64,000 nt of DNA from Loktanella salsilacus (GTDB taxonomy: Bacteria; Pseudomonadota; Alphaproteobacteria; Rhodobacterales; Rhodobacteraceae): assembly GCF_900114485.1 (NCBI RefSeq), contig NZ_FOTF01000012.1, positions 48,693 to 112,692 of the forward strand. Reading direction: 5' to 3'. Below are positions 8,513 through 15,712 of this stretch, piece by piece (within the stretch, counting starts at the first letter, position 1; each line of letters starts with the position of its first letter). Both the position numbers and the translations under genes were made by a program. The notes beneath the pieces are model-generated. The model was not told the DNA's origin and did no database searches. It saw only the letters and a list, made by a program, of their open reading frames with translations.

Positions 8513-10129
8513 TTATTCCGTCACGTAGACGTAGTCATAGTTCACCGGGATCGACACCGGATCAACGTAAAGCGCATCAGCGCCGCCCATACGTTCGGAC
8601 TTCATAGTGTAGCGCTGTTCGTTGAAGACCGGCACCCATGGAGCCTCTTCCATGACCTTCATGTAGACGTCGGACCACATCTGCATGCGGGCCGGATCGG
8701 CGGGGTCGATCATGCTGTCGGCAGCGGTTGCTTCGGCGTCGATCTCTGCGTTGCAGAACTTGGACCAGTTCCAGCCGCCTTCCTCTGCGCCAGCGCAGCC
8801 CAAGATCGGGCCAAAGAAGTTGCTGGGGTCAGGGAAGTCGGCAATCCACGCCATGCCGCCGGACCAGATCATCGGGGCGGTGCCTGCGCCGCCTGCCTCG
8901 ATCACGTTGGCCTGCGCAAGGGACTGGATCGACGCATTCACGCCAATCGCCGCCAGATCCTGCTGGATCGCCTGCGCAATGCGTGGGTTGGGGTCGGTGT
9001 TCATCACGAAAAGCTCTGTGTCGAACCCGTCTGCCAAGCCAGCTTCTGCAAGCAGCGCCTTGGCCGCTTCGACGTCATAGGCGTAACCGGCGTAACCTTC
9101 GGTGTAACCGGGCATCGAGGGTGGCAGCGGCTGGGTCGCGGGCACGGCGCGGTTGTTGATCAACTGCGTGATGCGCTCCTTGTTGATCGCCATGTTGATG
9201 GCTTTGCGCACATTCACGTCGTCCAGCGGCGGGGTCGTGACGTTCAGGGTGATATAGCCGGTCTGCAACTGGCCGCCTTCGATCACGCGGGCAGCTTGAG
9301 CAGGATCGCCCATCACCTCTTGGAATTTGGCGGGCGGGATACCGTCACCGGGCACGTCGACTTCGCCATTTTGCAACCGCAGCAGGGCGACGATAGGCTC
9401 TTGGCCGACCTCGAACGTCACGGTGTCCAGATAAGGCAGACCGGCACGCCAGTAGTCGGCGTTCTTTTCAAACACCAGTTTTTGGCCGATGGTCCAGTCG
9501 CCCAGCTTGAAGGCACCCGTGCCCACGGGCATTTTGCCGAAATCGCCGTTGGCGGCGTCAACAGCTTCGCTTGGCACGACAGAGGCAAAGTTCAGCGCCA
9601 TAACGTGCAAGAAGGTCGCATCAGGGCGGGACAGTTTGATTTCCACCGTGGCGGGGTCAACGACGGTGACGCCTGTAAGTGTATCAGCCTCGCCGCTGGT
9701 GATCGCATCATAGCCAGCGATGGCACCAAAGAAGCCCGCGCCGGGGGATTGCGTGGCCGGGTTCGTGACACGGTCGAGGGAGTATTTCACATCCTCGGCC
9801 ACCATGTCGCGGCCGTTGTGGAATTTGACGCCGGGGCGCAGGTGGAAGGTGAAGGTCAGGCCGTCTTCGGAAATCTCATAGCTTTCGGCCAGACCGGGGC
9901 GCAGCGTTGTGGTGCCGGGCTCGTAATCCATCAGGCCGTCGAACAGCGATTTAATCATCGACCAGTTCTGCCAGTCATAGCCAATCGCCGGGTCCAGCGT
10001 GGCGACGTCGTCCTTATAGGTGACGGTGATATTGCCGCCGGACACAGCGTTCGGGTCCAGTGTTTCCTGTGCAAACGCTGGCAGCGCGATGGCTGCAATC
10101 AATGCGGTAGAGGCAAGTAGTTTTTTCAT
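8513..10129 (-). CDS. ABC transporter substrate-binding protein, family 5 (DppA/OppA-like)
   Basis: Periplasmic binding protein of the amide-operon importer, 538 residues. It has a Sec signal peptide (MKKLLASTALIAAIALPAFAQ) and the cluster-C landmarks LRPGLAESYEISEDGLTFTF, LRPGVKFHNGRDM and VNVRKAINMAINKERI. The ATG has AGGAGAG 8 bp upstream. It is followed at once by fmdA and preceded by dppB. The family binds peptides, nickel, haem or small amides. The AmiC/AmiR and amidase neighbours suggest an amide or amide-containing compound. Confidence 0.93.
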   Translation of the reverse strand: MKKLLASTALIAAIALPAFAQETLDPNAVSGGNITVTYKDDVATLDPAIGYDWQNWSMIKSLFDGLMDYEPGTTTLRPGLAESYEISEDGLTFTFHLRPGVKFHNGRDMVAEDVKYSLDRVTNPATQSPGAGFFGAIAGYDAITSGEADTLTGVTVVDPATVEIKLSRPDATFLHVMALNFASVVPSEAVDAANGDFGKMPVGTGAFKLGDWTIGQKLVFEKNADYWRAGLPYLDTVTFEVGQEPIVALLRLQNGEVDVPGDGIPPAKFQEVMGDPAQAARVIEGGQLQTGYITLNVTTPPLDDVNVRKAINMAINKERITQLINNRAVPATQPLPPSMPGYTEGYAGYAYDVEAAKALLAEAGLADGFDTELFVMNTDPNPRIAQAIQQDLAAIGVNASIQSLAQANVIEAGGAGTAPMIWSGGMAWIADFPDPSNFFGPILGCAGAEEGGWNWSKFCNAEIDAEATAADSMIDPADPARMQMWSDVYMKVMEEAPWVPVFNEQRYTMKSERMGGADALYVDPVSIPVNYDYVYVTE

Positions 10130-10148
10130 TTTAGTCTCTCCTGTTGGG

Positions 10149-11069
10149 TTAGCGGATACGGATACGAGGGTCGATCAGGGGGGCCACAAGGTCGGCCAAA
10201 AGGTTGCCCAGCACGATGGCAAAGGCAGACACGAGCGTGACGCCCATGATGATTGGGATGTCGACGCGCTGGATCGCCTGCCACGCCAGTTGGCCAATGC
10301 CGGGCCAGCCAAAGACGCCTTCGACGACGACGATGCCGCCCATAAAGATGCCGATATCAATGCCAATCATCGCGATAATGGGCAGGATTGCATTGGGCAG
10401 CGCGTGGCGCAGGATCACGCGGGACCGGGTCAGCCCCTTGGCGCGGGCGGTGCGGACAAAATCGGCGCGCAGCACTTCGACCATGCTGGACCGCATCATG
10501 CGGGCGTACCAGCCAGAGCCAAGGATCCCGAGCGTCATAGCCGGCAGCACCAGATGCGCTGGCGTGCCGTAGCCGCCGATAGGGAACCAGCCCAGCTGCA
10601 CCGCAAAGACGTAAAGCAGCAGCAAGGCCACCACGAACTGCGGCGCGGACACGGTGACGAAGCTGGTCATCATCAGCGTATTGTCCAGCACGCGGCCCCG
10701 GAACAGCGCGGCGACAACGCCCATAGTCAGGCCGACTACCAGCTCTGCCCCGATGCCAGCGACCATCAGCAAAAGCGATGCGGGCAGGCGCGACATGATC
10801 AGTGTGGCCACGTCGGTTTTCTGCAAATAGCTGCGGCCCATGTCGCCATGAAACAGCCCCGCCAGATAGCGGCCGTATTGCACGATAAACGGCTGATCTA
10901 GGCCAAGCTGCGCGCGGATGTTCGCCACGGTTTCCGGCGTGGCTGACCGCCCCGCAATCTGGCGCACCGGATCGGCGGGCAGCACATACAGCAGAAAGAA
11001 GGTGATAAAGGACACGCCCAGCAGGATCAGGGCAGACTGGATCAGGCGGCGGATCAGATAGGCGGCCAT
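10149..11069 (-). CDS. dppB: ABC transporter permease, DppB type
   Basis: Inner-membrane permease of the amide-operon importer, 306 residues, six membrane spans. It shows the family N terminus MAAYLIRRLIQSALILLGVSFITF, the ADPVRQIAGRSATPETVANIR periplasmic loop and the EAA-type loop VLRADFVRTARAKGLTRSRVILRHALPNA. The start codon overlaps the dppC stop by one base (TGATG). Confidence 0.95.
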   Translation of the reverse strand: MAAYLIRRLIQSALILLGVSFITFFLLYVLPADPVRQIAGRSATPETVANIRAQLGLDQPFIVQYGRYLAGLFHGDMGRSYLQKTDVATLIMSRLPASLLLMVAGIGAELVVGLTMGVVAALFRGRVLDNTLMMTSFVTVSAPQFVVALLLLYVFAVQLGWFPIGGYGTPAHLVLPAMTLGILGSGWYARMMRSSMVEVLRADFVRTARAKGLTRSRVILRHALPNAILPIIAMIGIDIGIFMGGIVVVEGVFGWPGIGQLAWQAIQRVDIPIIMGVTLVSAFAIVLGNLLADLVAPLIDPRIRIR

Positions 11070-11953
11070 CAGTCGGACCCTCGCAATGTTGGGTCAAGCA
11101 CATCGCGCAGCGCGTCGCCAACCAGATTGAACGCCAGCGCCAGCACAACGATTGCAGCACCGGGAAAGAACACCAGCCAAGGGGCGGATTGGAAATAGGT
11201 CTGGTTTTCGAAGATGATGTTGCCCCAGCTTGGCGTGGGGGGCTGCACGCCAACCCCAAGATAGGACAAGGTCGCTTCTAGCAGGACGGTCGTCGAAATC
11301 CCCAGCGTGCCCCAGACGATAATCATCGGCACCAGATGCGGCAGGATATGCTTGAACAGGATGCGCGGGGTGCTGGCACCGAGCGTGCGTTCGGCTGCGA
11401 TAAAGTCGCGGGCGGCCAAGGCGCTGGTTTCGGTATAGATGACCCGCGCCGTCTGCACCCAGTTCACCATGGCGATGACAAAGGCCACGATCCACAGGCT
11501 GGGTTGGAAAATCGCGGCAAGGCAGATCGCCAGCAAAAGCGCCGGAAAGGCCATCATCAGGTCGGTAAAGCGCATCAGGATTGCGCCGATCCAGCCTTGA
11601 AAGAAACCCGCCGTCAGCCCGATGACCGTGCCGATCACCAGCGCGATGCCATTGGCGACGACGCCGATGATGAGCGATGTGCGGGCCCCGTAAAGCAGAC
11701 GGCTTAGCAGATCGCGGCCCAGCAAGTCGGTGCCAAGGACATAGGCACCGCCGGGCGGCAGCGGTTCGCCGAACATCGTCAGACCGTCGAATTTCTGCTC
11801 GAACGGATCATAGGGCGCGATCCACGGGGCAAGGATGGCGGCCCCGACAATCAAGATCACCAGCGCAAGCCCGAACATCGCCATCTTGCGGCGGCGCAGA
11901 CGGGTCCAAGCGGACTCTGGCACGGCGCGCGTATTCGTGGTGGCGGCGGTCAT
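11069..11953 (-). CDS. dppC: ABC transporter permease, DppC type
   Basis: Second membrane subunit of the amide-operon importer, about 294 residues. It has the DppC N-terminal cytoplasmic tail plus first membrane span (RRRKMAMFGLALVILIVGAAILAPWI), the GTDLLGRDLLSRLLYGARTSL motif and the EAA loop ARDFIAAERTLGASTPRILFKHILPH. The ATG at 11953 overlaps the stop of the ANTAR gene (ATGA). Longer reading to 12343 enters the previous gene in another frame and is not used. Confidence 0.94.
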   Translation of the reverse strand: MTAATTNTRAVPESAWTRLRRRKMAMFGLALVILIVGAAILAPWIAPYDPFEQKFDGLTMFGEPLPPGGAYVLGTDLLGRDLLSRLLYGARTSLIIGVVANGIALVIGTVIGLTAGFFQGWIGAILMRFTDLMMAFPALLLAICLAAIFQPSLWIVAFVIAMVNWVQTARVIYTETSALAARDFIAAERTLGASTPRILFKHILPHLVPMIIVWGTLGISTTVLLEATLSYLGVGVQPPTPSWGNIIFENQTYFQSAPWLVFFPGAAIVVLALAFNLVGDALRDVLDPTLRGSD

Positions 11954-12549
11954 CGGGGGGTGCCTTTCGTAACGGGGCGGATCGGTTGCGACAGAATGCG
12001 CGCGGCGGCCTCTTCTAGCCCGACACGTCCGTCCATCGCGGCAGCACGCAGGGCGGCATAGGCGGCATCCTCTGACCCGGTCGTCTGCATCAGCTGCACC
12101 ACAGCGCGCACAACGGTCTGGCGTTCGCCCAAGCGGCGGCGCAGATCGGCAGCCTCTGCGGCCAAGGTGCGCCGTGCCTCGAACCCGTGGCGGGCGATCA
12201 GCAGGGCGCTGTAAACGCCGCTGTCGCCAACGGGTTTCAGGACCTGCGCATTGGCCCCCGTGGCCAGCGCCCATTCGACACGGCCGGGTGCTTCGGACCC
12301 GATCAGGGCGATCATCGGCATCGGGGCTGCCCCCTTGTCCCAAGGGAATTGATCGTCAAAGCCCATGTCGGCGTCAAAAAAGACAAAGTCGGCGGCCAGC
12401 GCCTCTGCCGGCAACTCTGGCCAGCAAGTCGTGACCTGCAGACCGACAGCTTGCAGCTGTCGCGTCAGGGCGGTGACGACGGCGTGGGGACGGTGCAGGA
12501 TGATCGCCCGCGCGCCGCCAAGGTCTGCAATGCGCACCGGCCCGGTCAC
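11950..12549 (-). CDS. amiR: AmiR-like ANTAR-domain antiterminator
   Basis: RNA-binding antitermination regulator, 199 residues. The N-terminal part (RAIILHRPHAVVTALTRQLQAVGLQVTTCW ... ADFVFFDADMG) is a pseudo-receiver, as in AmiR. The C-terminal part (DLRRRLGERQTVVRAVVQLMQTTGSEDAAYAALRAAAMDGRVGLEEAAARIL) is an ANTAR domain that binds RNA hairpins near terminators. It is encoded directly after the AmiC-like sensor with an ATGA overlap. In Pseudomonas AmiC holds AmiR inactive until an amide binds; the same logic is inferred here. The leader terminator at 13635-13684 is its likely target. Confidence 0.88.
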   Translation of the reverse strand: MTGPVRIADLGGARAIILHRPHAVVTALTRQLQAVGLQVTTCWPELPAEALAADFVFFDADMGFDDQFPWDKGAAPMPMIALIGSEAPGRVEWALATGANAQVLKPVGDSGVYSALLIARHGFEARRTLAAEAADLRRRLGERQTVVRAVVQLMQTTGSEDAAYAALRAAAMDGRVGLEEAAARILSQPIRPVTKGTPR

Positions 12550-13619
12550 GAGATTACCCGCAGGCGCGTGACGCTGGCGCTGGGCGCGGGGCCCGTCAAA
12601 TAAGGGTCCCCTGCCCGCACACCGCCATTATGCACGACCTGAAACGCGCCGCCCCGCACCTGCGCGATCAAGGCAGGCTGCGCCGTGTGATGCGTCTTGG
12701 CGTCAATGCCGCTGCGCTGCCCGGCGGGCGTGTCCAGCAAAGCCGACAGCGGCAGGCTGGCGGTGTCTGGCGATTGTTCCAGCATATCGGCCAGCGCGAT
12801 GACGGCGCGGTAAGCGGCGGCCTCGTGGCTGCTGCCAAAGCCTGCGCCATCGCGGAAATACGGCCCCGCCGCGATCAGCCCTTCTGCGGCGGCCCCGACG
12901 TCGGCCAGTTCGCATTCCGTCATGTTGCACGACAGCACGGGGCAGCGATCCGGCGCAAAGCGCGGATCGCGCGCGGCCAATTCGGCCAGCGCCCGCAGGA
13001 AGGCATAGGACGACGGGCCGATCAGCGAATTGAGGATGAAGTCCGGCGCAGTGGCGCGGATTTCTTCGATCATGCGGGCGACATCAACGGAGCCGAGCGG
13101 CAAGTAACGCTCGCCCAAGACCTCTCCGCCTTTGGCGTGGATCGTGTCGCGGGCAAGGCGGTTCATCTCCCAGCCCCAGATGTAGTTGGATCCGGTCAGA
13201 AAGCCGCGTTTGCCATAGGTCGGCAGCGCCCAGTCCAGCAGCGGCAGCAGATGCTGGTTCGGACAGGCGTGCAGGTAAACGACGTGATCGGACGCCTCGA
13301 ACCCCTCGTAAGGGACCGCATACCACAGCGTGCCGCCATGCTTTTCCAGCGTCGGGATGACTTCCTTGCGGCTCCATGATGTGACGCAGCCGATGATGTG
13401 CCGCGCGGTGGTATGCCGCAGAATATCGTCGCACAGCGGCGCATATAGGTCGATATTGCCGCCCGGATCGCGGTCCAGCGGATCAAACGCCACCTGCCGC
13501 GCCGTATCTGCGTTAATCGCCGCGATCGCGTTCAGCGCACCCGTGCGGCAGGCCTGACCGATACGGGCATAGCTGCCGGTCACAGAATACAGCAGGCCTA
13601 GCGGAATGGTGCGTTTCAA
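12546..13619 (-). CDS. amiC: AmiC-like amide-sensing periplasmic-binding-fold protein
   Basis: A 357-residue type I periplasmic-binding-protein fold without signal peptide (begins KRTIPLGLLYSVTGSYARIGQ), as expected for a cytoplasmic sensor like AmiC rather than a transport receptor. Landmarks are GCVTSWSRKEVIPTLEKHGGTLWYAVPYEGFE and NYIWGWEMNRLARD. The start is a TTG at 13619, because an in-frame stop lies four codons upstream; a weak AGGGG precedes it. The gene opens the amide operon and is coupled to amiR by an ATGA overlap. It probably binds a short amide and controls AmiR; the ligand is inferred. Confidence 0.87.
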   Translation of the reverse strand: MKRTIPLGLLYSVTGSYARIGQACRTGALNAIAAINADTARQVAFDPLDRDPGGNIDLYAPLCDDILRHTTARHIIGCVTSWSRKEVIPTLEKHGGTLWYAVPYEGFEASDHVVYLHACPNQHLLPLLDWALPTYGKRGFLTGSNYIWGWEMNRLARDTIHAKGGEVLGERYLPLGSVDVARMIEEIRATAPDFILNSLIGPSSYAFLRALAELAARDPRFAPDRCPVLSCNMTECELADVGAAAEGLIAAGPYFRDGAGFGSSHEAAAYRAVIALADMLEQSPDTASLPLSALLDTPAGQRSGIDAKTHHTAQPALIAQVRGGAFQVVHNGGVRAGDPYLTGPAPSASVTRLRVIS

Positions 13620-13634
13620 AGGGTGCCCCTAACG

Positions 13635-13684
13635 AAAAAAGCCCCGCCCCAAGACATCAGTAAACCTGATGGTCGGGTCGAGGC
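13635..13684 (-). terminator. leader terminator in front of amiC
   Basis: On the minus strand GCCTCGACCC pairs with GGGGCGGGGC (one mismatch, one G-U) and is followed directly by TTTTTT. A perfect inner hairpin CATCAG-GTTTA-CTGATG lies between the arms. It ends about 15 nt before the TTG start of amiC. A terminator inside the leader of an operon that encodes an ANTAR protein is a likely antitermination switch. Confidence 0.7.
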
Positions 13685-13794
13685 GCGTTTGCCGATCGGC
13701 GTTCAGCCGGATTTGCAAGAAAGGTGTCGCGTGGCGGCGATGCGGTCAAGTGGGGTTCAAAAACCGGGCGACCAGTTACACGCTTAACGTGCGT

Positions 13795-13806
13795 ATTGAC
13801 GTCAAT
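13795..13806. promoter_or_regulatory. perfect palindrome upstream of the amide operon
   Basis: ATTGACGTCAAT is a perfect 12-bp palindrome located about 110 bp upstream of the leader terminator. It could be an operator, or part of a promoter (it contains TTGAC on both strands). No regulator can be assigned. Confidence 0.35.
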
Positions 13807-14189
13807 CAGCATGGGTAAAAGTTGATCGTGCGGTTGATTTTCGCCCCGCGACCCAAGAAAATGCTCAGGTTTTGGGATAGATGCGCAAATTATGGGCAGA
13901 GCAGGCTTTCCAAAGAAAAATGCGCCAGCGCGCCTGCAAAAGACCGCAGCTTGCGCCGTCACGGACCCAAATCGACTGAATCTGATTCTAAACTGTCCCT
14001 TTTTGCTGCCCCCTTCGCCCGGACAACGTCCGCGAAACCATCACGGCGATGGGTTCTGACGAAGGCATCTTGCCGTAATGTGCAGCACGCGGCCTTATTC
14101 AGGCCCCAGCCGCCCCCCTTCGCCCGCAAGCCGCTTGCGCCACCCGCCCTGTTTATCGCATGACAGAGGCGGGCAATTTGGGGACGGCC

Positions 14190-15494
14190 ATGGACAGCAC
14201 TTATGTCGACACAGCGCGCGATTACGCCGCTCAAGGGGTCGCTTTTGCACAGGACTGGCTGCTGCGCCCCGCGTCTTGGTCACAGTTCGCCCTGCTCATC
14301 GCTGCCTATCTGCTGGCCTTGGTCCTCGCCCGCATGATCGCGCCCCGCCTGCGGGCGCTGCTGACGCCAGAGGACGCGAATACCTCTATCTTTGCGACGG
14401 CCCGCCGTTTTGCCCGCATGTTCTTGCCGCTGCTGCTGCCGCTGCTGGCCTATGTCCTGACCGCCGCAGGCGAGCAGGTCACCCGGTCGCTGTTCGGGTC
14501 CGGCGCGATCATCGCCTTTGGTAAGCGCGTGTTTTTGTTCCTTGCTGCGCGCGCCTTGGCGCGGCGTATCCTGACCGAGCCGTTCCTGCGTTTTCTGGCA
14601 ACCTATGTGCTGGTCCCCGTCGCCGCGCTGTACGCGCTGGGCATCTTGCCCGCCGTGATGACCCTGCTGGAAGGCACCGTGGTCGGCATCGGCAGCATCC
14701 AGTTTTCCGCCCTCGCGCTGATCCGCGGGCTTATTGCCGGCGCATTGCTGTTCTGGTTCGGCCATTGGTCCAACAGCCAGACCGCAGGCTACATCGGCCG
14801 CCAGCCCATGCGCCCCGCCGTGCGGCAACTGATTGTAAAGGCTGCAGAGTTCGCAATCTTTGGCTTCGCGTTCTTGCTGCTGATGAACATCATGGGCATC
14901 AGCCTGACCAGCCTTGCCGTCATCGGCGGCGCGGTCGGCGTTGGCCTTGGCTTTGGCCTGCAAAAGATCGCGTCGAACTTTATCTCTGGCGTGATTTTGC
15001 TGCTCGAAGGACAGGCGACCGTCGGCGACTACGTCGAACTTGATGGCGGCGAAGCGGGACGCATCCACAAAATGATGGCCCGCGCAACAATCCTAGAGAC
15101 ATATGACGGCCGCTGGATCGTGGTCCCGAACGAGGATTTTATCGTCACGCGGGTCACGAACTATTCCGATGCCGGGTCCAACAACCGGCTAGAGGCGCTG
15201 TTTTCCGTCAGCTATGACACAGACATTAACCGCGTGCCGGACATCATCTGCGCCGCCGTGGCGCAGGTGCCCGGCGTGCTGAACACGCCAGAGCCGCCCG
15301 ACTGCGAGCTGCGCGGGTTTGGCGACAGCGGCATTGATTTTGCAGTAGAATTCTGGGTCGAAGGTATCGACGACGGCCAGAATAAATACACATCCGACGT
15401 GCTATTCGCCGTGTGGAACGCGCTCAAGGCGCATGACATCGAAATCCCATATCCGCACCGCGTCGTCGAAATCAAAGGCGCTGGCTTTCTTTGA
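14190..15494 (+). CDS. MscS-type mechanosensitive ion channel protein
   Basis: Inner-membrane osmotic safety valve, about 434 residues. Several N-terminal membrane helices precede the MscS core. The pore helix and beta domain are clear: IGGAVGVGLGFGLQKIASNFISGVILLLEG, then GDYVELDGGEAGRIHKMMARATILETYDGRWIVVPNEDF. The length places it among the larger MscS-like proteins with extra transmembrane helices. The ATG at 14190 has GGGGA six bases upstream and is preferred; an ATG at 14160 would add ten residues. It stands alone between the amide operon and a sensor kinase. Confidence 0.9.
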   Translation: MDSTYVDTARDYAAQGVAFAQDWLLRPASWSQFALLIAAYLLALVLARMIAPRLRALLTPEDANTSIFATARRFARMFLPLLLPLLAYVLTAAGEQVTRSLFGSGAIIAFGKRVFLFLAARALARRILTEPFLRFLATYVLVPVAALYALGILPAVMTLLEGTVVGIGSIQFSALALIRGLIAGALLFWFGHWSNSQTAGYIGRQPMRPAVRQLIVKAAEFAIFGFAFLLLMNIMGISLTSLAVIGGAVGVGLGFGLQKIASNFISGVILLLEGQATVGDYVELDGGEAGRIHKMMARATILETYDGRWIVVPNEDFIVTRVTNYSDAGSNNRLEALFSVSYDTDINRVPDIICAAVAQVPGVLNTPEPPDCELRGFGDSGIDFAVEFWVEGIDDGQNKYTSDVLFAVWNALKAHDIEIPYPHRVVEIKGAGFL

Positions 15495-15712
15495 CACGGG
15501 ACGCGCGGCGCGGACTTCCTTTGGACTGAAAACGCCCCCCCGTTTCGCAATGCGATCCCACAGCAGGGCACAGGTCAGGTACGCCGCACGCGAAAATGAT
15601 GCCGAAATCGCCGACGCATTCCAAAAATCACATAAATCTTGCACATTTTCTAATTTTTTAACCCGTATTGGCGACCAAATATGCAAGGATCGCCCGAATA
15701 CGTGGAGGATTC

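Larger units (their letters stand above)
13620..14189. other. divergent intergenic region: amide-operon leader and mscS upstream region
   Basis: About 570 bp without a credible gene. The half near 13620 is the leader of the amide operon: an intrinsic terminator (13635-13684), a second small hairpin CGGC-TGAAC-GCCG on the minus strand just upstream of it, and the 12-bp palindrome ATTGACGTCAAT at 13795-13806. The rest, toward mscS, shows short open frames with no family resemblance and no obvious signal. Confidence 0.6.

Noticed and set aside
8501..10120. Long open frame on the plus strand opposite the dppA gene of the amide operon
   Set aside because: It mirrors a strong family-5 binding protein on the minus strand and is rich in His/Gly/Arg typical of antisense reading of GC-rich coding DNA.
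13620..13806. Canonical ANTAR double-hexaloop RNA target in the amide leader
   Set aside because: Two small hairpins are present but with 5-base loops and no A1/G4 pattern, so I do not call the standard motif.
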